From Gracilibacillus ureilyticus (GTDB lineage: Bacteria > Bacillota > Bacilli > Bacillales > Amphibacillaceae), in NCBI RefSeq assembly GCF_900111195.1, contig NZ_FOGL01000019.1, positions 1-64,000 of the forward strand: a stretch of 64,000 nt of DNA. Reading direction: 5' to 3'. Positions 26,729 through 36,289 of the stretch are shown in pieces (within the stretch, counting starts at the first letter, position 1; the number at the start of each line of letters is the position of its first letter). The notes beneath the pieces were generated by a model, which saw nothing but the letters and a program-made list of their open reading frames with translations, had not been told where the DNA came from and did no database searches. Both the position numbers and the translations under genes were made by a program.

Positions 26729-27724
26729 CTATAGATAGCCTTGAATGAATGTTATAATGATAAACACAGAGATAGTAATAATGGATACTAATACAACAAC
26801 AAACCTCCATTTAAACACGCTCAACATCATGAAAGTATTTTTCAGGTCAATCATTGGACCATAGATTAGAAAACTCAAAATGGCACCTCTCGGAAAAACT
26901 CCTGAAAATGATGAAGCAATAAAGGCATCCGCTTCTGAACAAAGTGAGAGTAAAAATGCTAGTCCCATCATGACAAATACGGAAAGAAACGGACCATCGC
27001 CTATACCTGCCAGTACATTTGTCGGCACATATACTTGTACACATGATGCTAAAAGCGCACCGATAATTAAGTATTTACCCATGTCAAAAAATTCATCAAC
27101 AGAATGAATTAAAGTTTTTCCTAGCTTTTTTCCAATGCCATTATTCACAGTGTGGTTACAACTTTCTCTATGTTCTTTCTTTACCTTTAGCTGATCAGAT
27201 TGATAAAAGAAACCAATTATTATACTAATAACTATTGCAGCAACAAAACCTGCCCCCATTCTTAATAGTGCTATTTCCAAGTCATTCCCAAAAGCCATAT
27301 ATGTTGAAAAAATTACGATAGGATTAATTAATGGTCCTGTTAGCAGAAAACCTACCCCTGCATAAATAGGCACACCTTTTGCCAGTAATCGACGGACAAT
27401 TGGGACAATCCCGCATTCACACGCCGGGAATAGAGACCCTGCAACACAACTCATAACAATTGCTGCATATTTGTTATTCGGAATAAGACGACTTAACTGT
27501 TCTTCTGATATAAAAATTTGAATAAACCCGGCAATTAATACACCAATTAATACGAAAGGCAGTGCTTCTATCAAAATACTTAGGAAAATAGTATTCACTT
27601 GATAGAAGGAATCGGGAATAACCAATAATGATGATGAACCATTGAGTGTGACAATAAAGGCTACCATTGCAAACAGGCATAATAAAAATAGATCGATACT
27701 GATAGATACTAGATTTCTTCCCAT
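26729..27724 (-). CDS. YcgR-like permease (COG0701/DUF318)
   Basis: A 331-residue permease with two homologous halves of about four membrane segments each. The first carries GSLFPACECGIVPIVRRL and the second CSEADAFIASSFSGVFP, the paired cysteine motifs of COG0701 proteins. Some relatives (ArsP) export organoarsenicals, but the pairing with a TIGR03943 protein is the YcgR/YcgQ arrangement. ATG 27724 follows AGGGAG. First gene behind the Zur box, so it is probably expressed under zinc limitation. Confidence 0.82.
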   Translation of the reverse strand: MGRNLVSISIDLFLLCLFAMVAFIVTLNGSSSLLVIPDSFYQVNTIFLSILIEALPFVLIGVLIAGFIQIFISEEQLSRLIPNNKYAAIVMSCVAGSLFPACECGIVPIVRRLLAKGVPIYAGVGFLLTGPLINPIVIFSTYMAFGNDLEIALLRMGAGFVAAIVISIIIGFFYQSDQLKVKKEHRESCNHTVNNGIGKKLGKTLIHSVDEFFDMGKYLIIGALLASCVQVYVPTNVLAGIGDGPFLSVFVMMGLAFLLSLCSEADAFIASSFSGVFPRGAILSFLIYGPMIDLKNTFMMLSVFKWRFVVVLVSIITISVFIIITFIQGYL

Positions 27725-27765
27725 ATAATCTCCCTTTACTGATTTTATCAATAGGAAAATTTTAC

Positions 27766-27786
27766 AAATCATAATAATTACGATTT
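27766..27786. promoter_or_regulatory. Zur box
   Basis: A 21-base interrupted palindrome AAATC-ATAATAATTAC-GATTT, one mismatch from perfect symmetry. It closely matches the Bacillus Zur consensus AAATCGTAATNATTACGATTT and lies 42 bases upstream of the YcgR-like start codon. Confidence 0.78.
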
Positions 27787-27984
27787 GAATATTCCCTATC
27801 ACTGAAACTTATGATAATCTTCCGATAGATATTCCCATAGATTTTTCTATCCATTTGATCAACAAATTATAAATCTTTAATACCTGGTATGTATAAAGGG
27901 AGTACAACAGATAAATAAAATATGGTACAATAACAAATGCTGTTTTTTTCATTATTATAAATGTATTTTTGAAAATAGATTGTT

Positions 27985-29463
27985 ATGGGAGTGATCGTCA
28001 TGCAACAACAGAATAAGGAATTAGCTCGTGCAATTGGTACGAGTAAAATACAGCAATTGGATTTTCGTTTGGGTGAGTTTGGAGCTGCAGTTCCTTTATT
28101 ATTTTTCATAATCTGGGCAATTACGACAAGCGTCCTGCAGTTATCTTCAGAGGTTGGATTAGTTCTGGGTGCCATCTTCGGGATTACTTTAGGTTTGTTT
28201 TTTTGTAAGAGTAAGTGGGCTGACTATGCCCAAGGATTGTTCGAAGGATTAGCGCAGCCAATTGGAGTTGTGGCAATGGTCGCATGGTTCTATGCCGGCA
28301 TGTTTGCCCAGGTATTACAAGTCGGTGGATTAGTGGAAGGATTAGTGTGGGTCGGCAACATTACTGGATTCACAGGTGGATGGTTTGTTGGGTTAACATT
28401 CATTTTGGCAGCTGTATTTTCCACTGCAGTAGGTACAGGTTATGGTACAACAGTTGCTTTCGCCACATTAATGTATCCTGCTGGTGTGGCGACAGGAGCA
28501 GATCCTACCATATTATTTGCTGCAATTCTGGCAGGAGCGGTCTTCGGTGATAATCTTGCACCGGTATCAGATACAACTATTGTGTCAGCAACAACACAAG
28601 GTGCCGATGTTCCCGGGGTTGTCCGCAGCAGATTTAAGTATGCGATTGCCGCAGCTATTCCGACCCTAATACTATTCATTATTTTTGGTGGAGGCGGTTC
28701 TTTTGAAAACCAGGCAAGTATAGAATCATCAACAAGTCCTGCTGGTCTGGTTATGCTCATACCATTTATCATTGTATTAGTCTTAGCACTGTCCGGAAAT
28801 CATATTATCACATCACTAACTTGGGGTATTATTACTGCTGTAGTTACTATCGCTATTTTCCCAGTAGGCTCATTACAAGAGGTAATCAGCTTTAACCCTG
28901 ATTCTGACAACATTGTGGAAGGTGCTTTAATAAATGGTATTATCGGTTATATGAACATGGCTATTCTCATCCTCTTAATTGTTGCTTCTGCCCATCTATT
29001 AAGATTGGGCGGGACAATGGAAGCTATCACTGTTTCCTTAATGAAATGGATTAAAGATTCGATCCGCCGAGCTGAATTCGCTATTTGGGGTATAGTAGCA
29101 TTATTAAACAGTGCAATTACAATCAATACAGCTGCAGAAATTGCTGCTGCACCTTTTGTCCGTGAAATTGGGGAAAAATACAAAATTCACAGCTACAGAA
29201 GAGCGAATATGCTAGATGCCATCACTTCTGCATTAGGATATATTTTTCCATGGGGAGCACCTGTACTACTGGGGTGGTCAACGATTACAATGATGAAGGA
29301 TACGTATGAATGGCTTCCAGTCGTTCCACCTACCTCAGTCTTTCCTTTTGTTTTTCAAGGGTGGTTCCTTATGATCGTTATGCTTGTCGCAGCTTTAACA
29401 AGCTGGGGAATACGATATCAAGGTAAAAATGGCGAAGAAATAAAAGAGTTACCAAAAGACTAA
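27985..29463 (+). CDS. NhaC-family Na+/H+ antiporter
   Basis: A 492-residue transporter with about 11-12 membrane segments. TGYGTTVAFATLMYPAG and DNLAPVSDTTIVSATTQGAD are signature stretches of the NhaC/MleN ion antiporter family, and ALLNSAITINTAAEIAAAPF is the later conserved helix. It probably exchanges Na+ or an organic anion for protons. Malate/lactate exchange (MleN) is an alternative. A GTG-initiated start at 27985 lies close to a weak GGGAGTG; ATG 28000 is another possible start. It stands alone and is followed by a strong terminator. Confidence 0.85.
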   Translation: MGVIVMQQQNKELARAIGTSKIQQLDFRLGEFGAAVPLLFFIIWAITTSVLQLSSEVGLVLGAIFGITLGLFFCKSKWADYAQGLFEGLAQPIGVVAMVAWFYAGMFAQVLQVGGLVEGLVWVGNITGFTGGWFVGLTFILAAVFSTAVGTGYGTTVAFATLMYPAGVATGADPTILFAAILAGAVFGDNLAPVSDTTIVSATTQGADVPGVVRSRFKYAIAAAIPTLILFIIFGGGGSFENQASIESSTSPAGLVMLIPFIIVLVLALSGNHIITSLTWGIITAVVTIAIFPVGSLQEVISFNPDSDNIVEGALINGIIGYMNMAILILLIVASAHLLRLGGTMEAITVSLMKWIKDSIRRAEFAIWGIVALLNSAITINTAAEIAAAPFVREIGEKYKIHSYRRANMLDAITSALGYIFPWGAPVLLGWSTITMMKDTYEWLPVVPPTSVFPFVFQGWFLMIVMLVAALTSWGIRYQGKNGEEIKELPKD

Positions 29464-29475
29464 ACTAATGATTCT

Positions 29476-29511
29476 AAAAAGCTTCTTTCTTACAGGAAAG
29501 AAGCTTTTTTT
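29476..29511 (+). terminator. Terminator of the NhaC-type gene
   Basis: A 14-base stem AAAAAGCTTCTTTC / GAAAGAAGCTTTTT followed by Ts, 13 bases after the stop codon. Confidence 0.9.
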
Positions 29512-29752
29512 GTTAAAGATAAAATGATAAATTCTCCCCTTCTTTTTTAATTTCTTTATTCTAATCCGTTTTTAATGACTGCTAAATGAAGGACAATAAG
29601 CATGTTATAGAGGAAAGAAAAGTAAATATAAGATGAAAAATACCTGCATAATCACTTATTAATAAAATCCCTAAATATTTGTAATTTCTGTAACTATTTT
29701 TTATATTCATTAAGGAAACATATTCCAAGTAATATGGAGGGAAGGTATACTT

Positions 29753-30037
29753 ATGCTCTATTCAAAAAACTATCTTCCGACTGGCAGTGTAGTTGGATTA
29801 CATAATGATTCAAGAAGGTTATTAATCATCGGACGACAGGTTTTTTCAGAAACTCATCAGATTGTAAGGGACTATACAGCCCTGAACTATCCGAATGGTT
29901 TTACGAATGCAGAAGAGTCTTTTATATTATTCGATAATAAAGACATCCATACCGTTTACCATTATGGTTATGTCGATGAAAAAGAAATGCAGTTAGATCA
30001 ATTGCTAACCAATGCAGAAAGAAAAGGGGGAAAATAA
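29753..30037 (+). CDS. DUF4176-like protein of a type VII/LXG toxin locus
   Basis: A 94-residue soluble protein. The opening YLPTGSVVGLHNDSRRLLIIGRQ is the DUF4176 pattern (xLPxGSVVxLxxxxxxLMIIGR). Such small proteins are encoded at the start of LXG polymorphic-toxin operons in Firmicutes, where they assist export or folding of the toxin. GGAGGG precedes the ATG. The next frame downstream is a broken toxin-like gene, so this is likely what survives of a decayed cassette. Confidence 0.7.
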   Translation: MLYSKNYLPTGSVVGLHNDSRRLLIIGRQVFSETHQIVRDYTALNYPNGFTNAEESFILFDNKDIHTVYHYGYVDEKEMQLDQLLTNAERKGGK

Positions 30038-30038
30038 A

Positions 30039-30950
30039 TTGGGTACAATTTCCTTCAACAAGAATTTGCCAGCAGAAACAAGCAAAGCTATTGGTAGTTT
30101 AGAACAGCACTTCAGCACATTACTGGAACAAATGGTCTACTTTCAGTTAGAACTTGACAAGCATAATGGAAAAGCTGCCGTAAGCCTCAAAGACAAGATA
30201 ATATTGATTTCTTCAGTAAAGCAAGCAGTCGGCTTTTATACTTTGCTGATACTGTGCTTCATTTTGTCAGAGCTGTAGTGGAAGTAGATGAGCTGGTTTG
30301 TTCTGCCTTTAACCTGCAAAGCAGAGCAGAATATAGTTATACATACTCTCCTTCTAGAATTGAGGAGGAAATCAAACTTACCCCTGCCGCTCTGAAAGAA
30401 GCAACGGACACTTTCTAAGGGACTTTACAAACCTTGAGGAAGTATTAAATGAGTTTGAATTAATGCTTGATCAAGTTATTTTCGATACACAGTTTCCATG
30501 GGACCAAGTTGATGAAATCTGGCCACATGCCAAAATTGAGATCGGTTATATTATTCTGAACGCTAGGGAGCGACTGAGGGAATTAATGGATAATGCACAT
30601 GGTCTGATTGAAGAATTATTACGTGTCGACCATTTAATATATCGCCTTTACTTCCGGTTGTGAATTAAACACGAGATCTACCTCCTTATAAGCAAGGAGA
30701 GTTTTCGGGATTTGAGAATGTTTCTGTTTATGTGCATGGGATTGAGTCGAACTCCGAGGCATTTCTGGAAGGTGCTACAACAGGTGGAGAGCCGGGTGAT
30801 ATTATTGTCCATATGCATAGAGATGGATCGATTGAGAGATTTATAATCAGTGATCAAGACGGTGTAAAACAACGAACTGCTATCAGTAAGACACGACTTG
30901 AGAAATTAATTTCCACAGGTGAATCACAGAATCTGCAAAGGAGAAACTAA
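30039..30950 (+). pseudogene. Decayed LXG-like toxin gene
   Basis: Coding continues through four pieces in different frames. TTG 30039 (after AAGGGGG) to 30278 gives a helical N-terminus. A shift near 30240 continues as FADTVLHFVRAVVEVDELV to a stop near 30418. The next piece, RDFTNLEEVLNEFELMLDQV, runs to 30663. A last piece from about 30685, containing PPYKQGEFSGFENVSVYVHG, ends at 30950. Each piece is protein-like and the order is collinear, which indicates a single gene broken by frameshifts and probably an internal deletion. LXG identity is inferred from the DUF4176 neighbour and the helical head, not from a clear motif. Confidence 0.6.
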
Positions 30951-30951
30951 C

Positions 30952-32103
30952 ATGTATAAATTGACCCATGCTACGTTATTTATTTCGGCATGCCTATTAT
31001 TATTTGGTTGTGGCTCCAAGACTGCTTCTATTCCAGATACTCATTATATAAATGGATTTCCTGTAACTGAAACACCTGCCCTATCAGAATTTTTAAATTA
31101 TTTAAATACAGATTATGCAGAACACCAACTAATGCAAAAAAAAGATATACGAATTTTCTCACAAGAAAACTGGGTTAGTGATGATCCTAAACAAATCAGT
31201 TATTATCAGTACACAAATAAACAGCTTTTAACTTATTACCGACCGATCTTTAATGCAAGTAACCCTAGTATAAAATTAAACGAATTAAGAAATAATGAAG
31301 AAAAACTGCATTTAAATAAATCAATAGGAAATCTGGACACTTATAATCTTCCAAAAATTGAAATGACAGAACAAAACCAACTTAAAATACAAACATCCAA
31401 AAATCAAAAAACAATACAATTAAATGAAGAGTTGGAAAGATACGGAGTGACGAATGATACTAATTTCCACTTTACTTTAGGTGCTATTAATGAAAATAAC
31501 CTGCTAATTATTCTTGAAGATACAGATAAAGCAAACATTACAAGCGAACAGTTCTACCTTTTTATTGATCAGCAATTAGCAAACTTTACAATCACCCAAT
31601 TCCAAAAAGAAAGAGCAAATGAATTTATGGAATCAGGAGAGTTAGAACCTTATTATGACTTATTTCCTAAAACAGGAGATTTTATAAGTGTATTTGGAAC
31701 TGTAATTGTTAATACTGAAACGAATAAAGTCACTCCTCTTCAAGATGAGGACCTGCTAAGTAAAGATGGGAAATTTGTTTATCTTGGCGGGGATATGAAG
31801 GAGCCATCTGATGATTTAGAAGATGGTGTACAACGAATCCAAACGATCGAAAATTACACTCAAGGAAACGAGGTTTATGAAGAAGAATTTTCGATTGATT
31901 ATGGAGAAATTTCTGACCAGTTAGACTTTGATACAAAAAATATAATCACAGCAGATATTGTCTACTTTAACGAAGACTATGTTGTGTTAACCCTTCTTTA
32001 TGCGGGCAGACTTGTTGGTCATGGCGGGGAAACCAATGTGCTGATTGATTTACAAGATGAAGAGAATCCTCAAGCTTATATGGTGAATTTAGGATTACAA
32101 TAA
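30952..32103 (+). CDS. Lipoprotein of unknown function, possible immunity protein
   Basis: A 383-residue secreted lipoprotein with lipobox LLLFGC near residue 18. ATG 30952 follows AAAGGAG. The rest is a mixed alpha/beta soluble domain rich in Asn, Glu and Gln, with no motif I can name. Distinctive stretches are HYINGFPVTETPALSEFL, LEPYYDLFPKTGDFISVFG and DGVQRIQTIENYTQG. It directly follows the broken toxin gene, the position of an immunity gene, and a decayed tandem copy follows. Protection against an LXG toxin is only an inference from position. Confidence 0.65.
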   Translation: MYKLTHATLFISACLLLFGCGSKTASIPDTHYINGFPVTETPALSEFLNYLNTDYAEHQLMQKKDIRIFSQENWVSDDPKQISYYQYTNKQLLTYYRPIFNASNPSIKLNELRNNEEKLHLNKSIGNLDTYNLPKIEMTEQNQLKIQTSKNQKTIQLNEELERYGVTNDTNFHFTLGAINENNLLIILEDTDKANITSEQFYLFIDQQLANFTITQFQKERANEFMESGELEPYYDLFPKTGDFISVFGTVIVNTETNKVTPLQDEDLLSKDGKFVYLGGDMKEPSDDLEDGVQRIQTIENYTQGNEVYEEEFSIDYGEISDQLDFDTKNIITADIVYFNEDYVVLTLLYAGRLVGHGGETNVLIDLQDEENPQAYMVNLGLQ

Positions 32104-32354
32104 TAGAGTAGAGGTTCCAAAAAGTTAAGCCTAATAGTATGAACTTTTCAACATAACCCTGAATAGCAATAGCTAATCAGGGTTATAAATATCGGGATAA
32201 TTTTTGTGTTTCGAGTAATTAATGCATATACATATATGAGAAGTGATCCAATGACCGATAGTATAATCATATCAAAGCCGTACCCTCAATTATACGGAAA
32301 TGGAGTTAATAAAAGTGGTTAATTATTCGACTAGTGTAGAAGGGAGAAATTAGA

Positions 32355-33518
32355 GTGAAACATTATATAAAAATGGTAATATTTCTATCTACAATAATAT
32401 TAACAATCGGTTATACTGATGATAATCCTTCTTTTCCGGAAACCAAATATGTTGAGGGCTTTCCTGAAGCAAAAAGTTCTGCTTTATCTGATTTCCTAGT
32501 CGATTTTATTACCTATGAAGATGAACTTGTCCGTGATGAAAACAACAACTATATATACTCCCAGGAAAGTCGAGAAAGACCTTCATCTGTTATTAAGTAT
32601 TACAAAATTAGTGAAGAACAGCTAATGCTGCACTATGCACCATTGATTGCATCCGAAAACCCCAGTCAAGTTTTTAACAAAATAAGAAACAGTAACGAGC
32701 TTATCGAAGAACCAATTAATAATAATCAAGAGTATTCACTACCTACCGTGGAAATGAAAGATAATAACCAGCTAGAAATAACAAACCAGCAACATACACA
32801 AATCATCGATCTTAATGATGAGATGAGGAGTTATGGAATCTCGGACGATATAATTTTACATTTTTCGATTAATGCTATTAAGAACAGTCAAATATTTATT
32901 ACTCTTAAAGAATATGATAAGTTAGGGGATAATAGATTATGGTATCACCTTTTTGTTGACTTGCAATCAGCAACATATACATTTACACCATTTCATCAGG
33001 AAAATCAACAAGAATTAATCCAATCAGAACAATTACAACCTTATTATCAGCTTTTTCCTACGGTAGAAGATCATATAAGCATATTGGGGACAACTATTGT
33101 TGACACAAAATCGAACGAAGTTTCTTTTATTAATGAAGATGATCTTCTCAGCGAGGATGGGAAATACGTATATTTAAATGGAGATATTTATACTAAAAAT
33201 GAGAGTTCTGATTTATCTACACCAGAAAATCTATCGGATGGAGTACAAAGAATCCAAACAATCGAAAATTACGCTCAATGAAACAATACATATGAAGAGG
33301 AATTTTCCATTGATTATGGAAAAATAGCCAAACAATTAGATTTTGATTCAAATAACATAGTTACTGCAAATATTGTTTACTTTAATTATAATTATGTTGT
33401 CTTAAGGCTTGAATATGCAGGTAAATTTGTCGGTAATGGCGGCTCAACAAATGTTCTTATTGATTTGCAGGACAAAGAGTATCCTGCCGCTTATTTAGTA
33501 GATCTAGGGATTATGTGA
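32355..33518 (+). pseudogene. Decayed tandem paralogue of the preceding lipoprotein
   Basis: A 388-codon frame, homologous along its whole length to the gene at 30952-32103. Two lesions are visible. The lipobox cysteine is Tyr (LTIGYTDD where the intact copy has LLFGCGSK). An in-frame TGA at 33279-33281 stands where the intact copy has a Gly codon (CAA-GGA-AAC against CAA-TGA-AAC). Downstream of the stop the frame stays open and homologous (EEEFSIDYGKIAKQLDFDS) to TGA 33516-33518. A truncated 308-residue cytosolic product is possible but probably non-functional. Confidence 0.8.
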
Positions 33519-33590
33519 TAATCGGAAAATTCGTCCATGATTTAACCAATTGAAGCTTCACCCTGATTATCAAAGTTTTTCTCATTATAA

Positions 33591-33614
33591 AAACCCCCAA
33601 CAGGTTGGGGGTTT
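33591..33614. terminator. Bidirectional terminator
   Basis: A perfect 11-base stem AAACCCCCAAC / GTTGGGGGTTT with a 2-base loop, between the decayed lipoprotein copy (+) and the propeller lipoprotein gene (-). Confidence 0.85.
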
Positions 33615-33621
33615 GGCTATG

Positions 33622-35550
33622 TTAGATCGTATTTTGCTCAACACTTAGATCTGTTATTAGAAATTGACCATTTATTCTTTTTACCGTATAAACACTAGTA
33701 TATTCGACTACTTCTTCCGTTGCGTCCACTGAATAAAAAATGTTGTACGATTCATTAACAGTAACGTTATACACATCCGCACTTATGTTGGCAATATTCT
33801 CTACAGAAAAGGAAAGCACTTCTTCATATACTCCCTCATCATAAAGTCCATTAATAAAATTGACTTGCTCATCATAGAATGAGCTATTTATGTCGATATG
33901 GCTGTCTAAATAGTACGTATCACCATAATTCACCGCATAAATATACTCATCTAAATAGCCATTAATCAATTGTTCAATTTCCGCTTTATCTGCCTCTAAC
34001 TCCATATTCTGGACATATTGATCTGCTTCTTCAAGAGAAGATCTGACTAAACTGATTTCGTCATAATCTGTCAAAATCCTGATCGTCTCACCATCAACCT
34101 TTTCAATGGTAGAATATTCAGAGTCAATCGTAACCTCCAGTGTATTATAGCTGGCATATTCTACAACAATGCTTAATTGCTCATTTGTTTGCAGCTGTGT
34201 CATTAATCCATCTTCATTGATTTCGATATAGTAACTTCCATATTCATCTTCGGCTTTCCAAATTCCTGCTATATCCTCTAGAGATAACAAGTTTTCATAT
34301 ACTAATTGATTTTGGAAGTAGACAGAAGAATACTCACTTAAATCTTCTTCTACTAACTTTTCCTCTGTACCTTGAACCAAATATAATTGGCCATTTTCAT
34401 CCGCATATGCTATATTTCCATAGTAATTCGCATAGTTATCGATACCTGTCACTAATTTTTTCTCATTGATGAATAGTTCATTATCTTCATTTAAATAAGC
34501 GATATCGCCATCAGGACTCAATTCATATAATATAACATCAGTACCTATTGTTTCTTTTTCTTCGTTATCTTTTAAATGAACTAATTGAGCATCAGTATTT
34601 AAGTAATAGATACCATCATCAAAAAGTTGGAAGCTGGTGACTTCACTGGCAATCTTAGTCGATTTTTCTTCATCTATACTTTTCTTATATAAATTATCAT
34701 CATCATTTAAGTAATAATAACCACCATTATAGTAGTAGAATAAATACACATTTGTGGCTATTTCAACTGTGGATTTTTCGCCACCTAATTCTGTTGCTTG
34801 TAAAGTTTGTGACTCATCTTCCCATGTCATATAAACAAGCTGGTTATCTACCATCTCGAGAAAATCCATGGATGCTTCATCACTTGATATGCGAATACTA
34901 TCTTCATCCTTAGGTTTATAATACAACATAGAATCATCATTTAAATAAGCGATATCACCCTCAGCAGTTAACATTTCGAAAGATGAGACATCGTGTGCAA
35001 GATTTTCTTCTTTTCTAGTATCTACATTATACTTTGTTAAATCGCCGTCATCATCCAGATAGTATAAAACCTTATCTAGGAAATAATGCTGGTATACGTT
35101 AGAAGCAATTTTTTCTCCAGCGGTATCTTCTTCACCAATAATATAAAGATCCATATTTTCATTCTGGTAAAGTACAATATCATTTGGGTAATTTCCATCA
35201 AATAGATAGACTTCTTCAGCAAGTTTCTTCTTTTCTTCCCCTGACTTATACTGATAAAGATCTCTATCTTTATTTAAATATAAAACTTTATCCTCATTAT
35301 TATAATAAACAAAGTTATTAGTCAAAACATCATCTGAAATCTTGGTAACTTTCTCTTCTCCACTTTTTTCATATAATGTCCCATAACTTTCATAATCATC
35401 GATGGTTCCCTCTTCTGAAAATAATAGGAATTTAGAATTAATTTCTTCTGGTGGTGCTTCTACACTTTCCGCACTATTATTGGAACATGCTGATAGTGTA
35501 ATTAAAACGAATAAAAATATCCCCCAAACTAATTGTCTCTTTCTAATCAT
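33622..35550 (-). CDS. Large lipoprotein with propeller-like repeats and an NTF2-like C-terminus
   Basis: A 642-residue surface lipoprotein (lipobox LITLSAC near residue 22). Residues about 40-430 carry some ten short repeats built round Y-LN-D-D-LY (YLNKDRDLYQYK, YLDDDGDLTKYN, YLNDDSMLYYKP, YLNDDDNLYKKS, YLNTDAQLVHLK, YLNEDNELFINE), most likely beta-propeller blades of the DUF5050 sort. A lipocalin-like stretch follows (AGIWKAEDEYGSYYIEINEDG), then a C-terminal domain (INGYLDEYIYAVNYGDTYYL to the end) resembling the NTF2-like end of TcaA/YvbJ proteins. Very acidic. Ligand and role are unknown. Confidence 0.7.
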   Translation of the reverse strand: MIRKRQLVWGIFLFVLITLSACSNNSAESVEAPPEEINSKFLLFSEEGTIDDYESYGTLYEKSGEEKVTKISDDVLTNNFVYYNNEDKVLYLNKDRDLYQYKSGEEKKKLAEEVYLFDGNYPNDIVLYQNENMDLYIIGEEDTAGEKIASNVYQHYFLDKVLYYLDDDGDLTKYNVDTRKEENLAHDVSSFEMLTAEGDIAYLNDDSMLYYKPKDEDSIRISSDEASMDFLEMVDNQLVYMTWEDESQTLQATELGGEKSTVEIATNVYLFYYYNGGYYYLNDDDNLYKKSIDEEKSTKIASEVTSFQLFDDGIYYLNTDAQLVHLKDNEEKETIGTDVILYELSPDGDIAYLNEDNELFINEKKLVTGIDNYANYYGNIAYADENGQLYLVQGTEEKLVEEDLSEYSSVYFQNQLVYENLLSLEDIAGIWKAEDEYGSYYIEINEDGLMTQLQTNEQLSIVVEYASYNTLEVTIDSEYSTIEKVDGETIRILTDYDEISLVRSSLEEADQYVQNMELEADKAEIEQLINGYLDEYIYAVNYGDTYYLDSHIDINSSFYDEQVNFINGLYDEGVYEEVLSFSVENIANISADVYNVTVNESYNIFYSVDATEEVVEYTSVYTVKRINGQFLITDLSVEQNTI

Positions 35551-35740
35551 AATTGTCCACCCTTTTCTTTTTCTAGTACTTTAATAATAGGGGTTTTTTC
35601 TCTTGTCGTCAATTGTCGATTTATGTAAATAGTGGGGATATATTATATTTATTTTACTGGAATACCTGTTTAAGAATCCTTTATCGTTATCCAAAAGTTT
35701 TAACTTTTTAACATACAAGCATATTGTGTGACTATATAAT

Positions 35741-35881
35741 ATGGAAATTAATGAGCAGTTTTTGTTATTGGAATTATTTCATGCAAGACTTTTATACTAC
35801 ATGAATCGGATGGTTCATAATCCTCTGCATCAAAAATTGATTGATGCCACGGGGAGCAGGTTGAGGAACATTTTCTTCTAA
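35741..35881 (+). CDS. Small ORF, possibly Spo0E-like
   Basis: A 46-codon frame directly after TATAAT. The product (MEINEQFLLLELFHARLLYY, then PLHQKLIDATGSRLRNIFF) has the length and amphipathic two-helix look of Spo0E-like phosphatases, but it lacks their SQELD signature (it has TGSRLR) and has no ribosome binding site. It is either a decayed copy or not a gene. Confidence 0.25.
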   Translation: MEINEQFLLLELFHARLLYYMNRMVHNPLHQKLIDATGSRLRNIFF

Positions 35882-36089
35882 GATTTATATATTCACTTTA
35901 CCTCTACATTAATTCTTAGGTATTTCCAGCAGTATGCTCAAATGTCCCTCTTTCAAAATCTTCTAATTTTATTATTCTACTTTTGTTCTCAATAACCACC
36001 AACAATCCCGCCCTCCTATCTGCAAATTCAATATTATCCTAACAAAGTTAAATTACTACATTTTTAAAAAGTATGTTATTTTTTATAAT

Positions 36090-36099
36090 TGTCTAGACA
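36090..36099. promoter_or_regulatory. GntR operator candidate 1
   Basis: A perfect palindrome TGTCTAGACA (extended TTGTCTAGACAC), about 190 bases upstream of the GntR gene. Confidence 0.6.
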
Positions 36100-36246
36100 C
36101 ATAACTTATTTTTATGTTTCTGCATCTTCACTACAAGCAAGAGGATACTAGATTTTATTCATAAATAAAGCTATTTTAATTATATTAATTTTTTGTTAAA
36201 TATCATTTTATAACTAGTTATATAACATGATATTATGTATAATTAA

Positions 36247-36256
36247 TGTCTAGACA
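36247..36256. promoter_or_regulatory. GntR operator candidate 2
   Basis: ATGTCTAGACAT (36246-36257), a perfect 12-base palindrome 33 bases upstream of the GntR start codon. It suggests autorepression. Confidence 0.72.
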
Positions 36257-36289
36257 TATTTAGTATAATCTATGAAAGAGATGAATTGA

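Larger units (their letters stand above)
35551..36289. other. Long AT-rich intergenic region
   Basis: 739 bases between the propeller lipoprotein and the GntR gene. It holds a 46-codon frame at 35741-35881, two TGTCTAGACA operators (36090-36099 and 36247-36256) and very AT-rich DNA containing the likely GntR-gene promoter. Nothing else is recognised. Confidence 0.6.
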
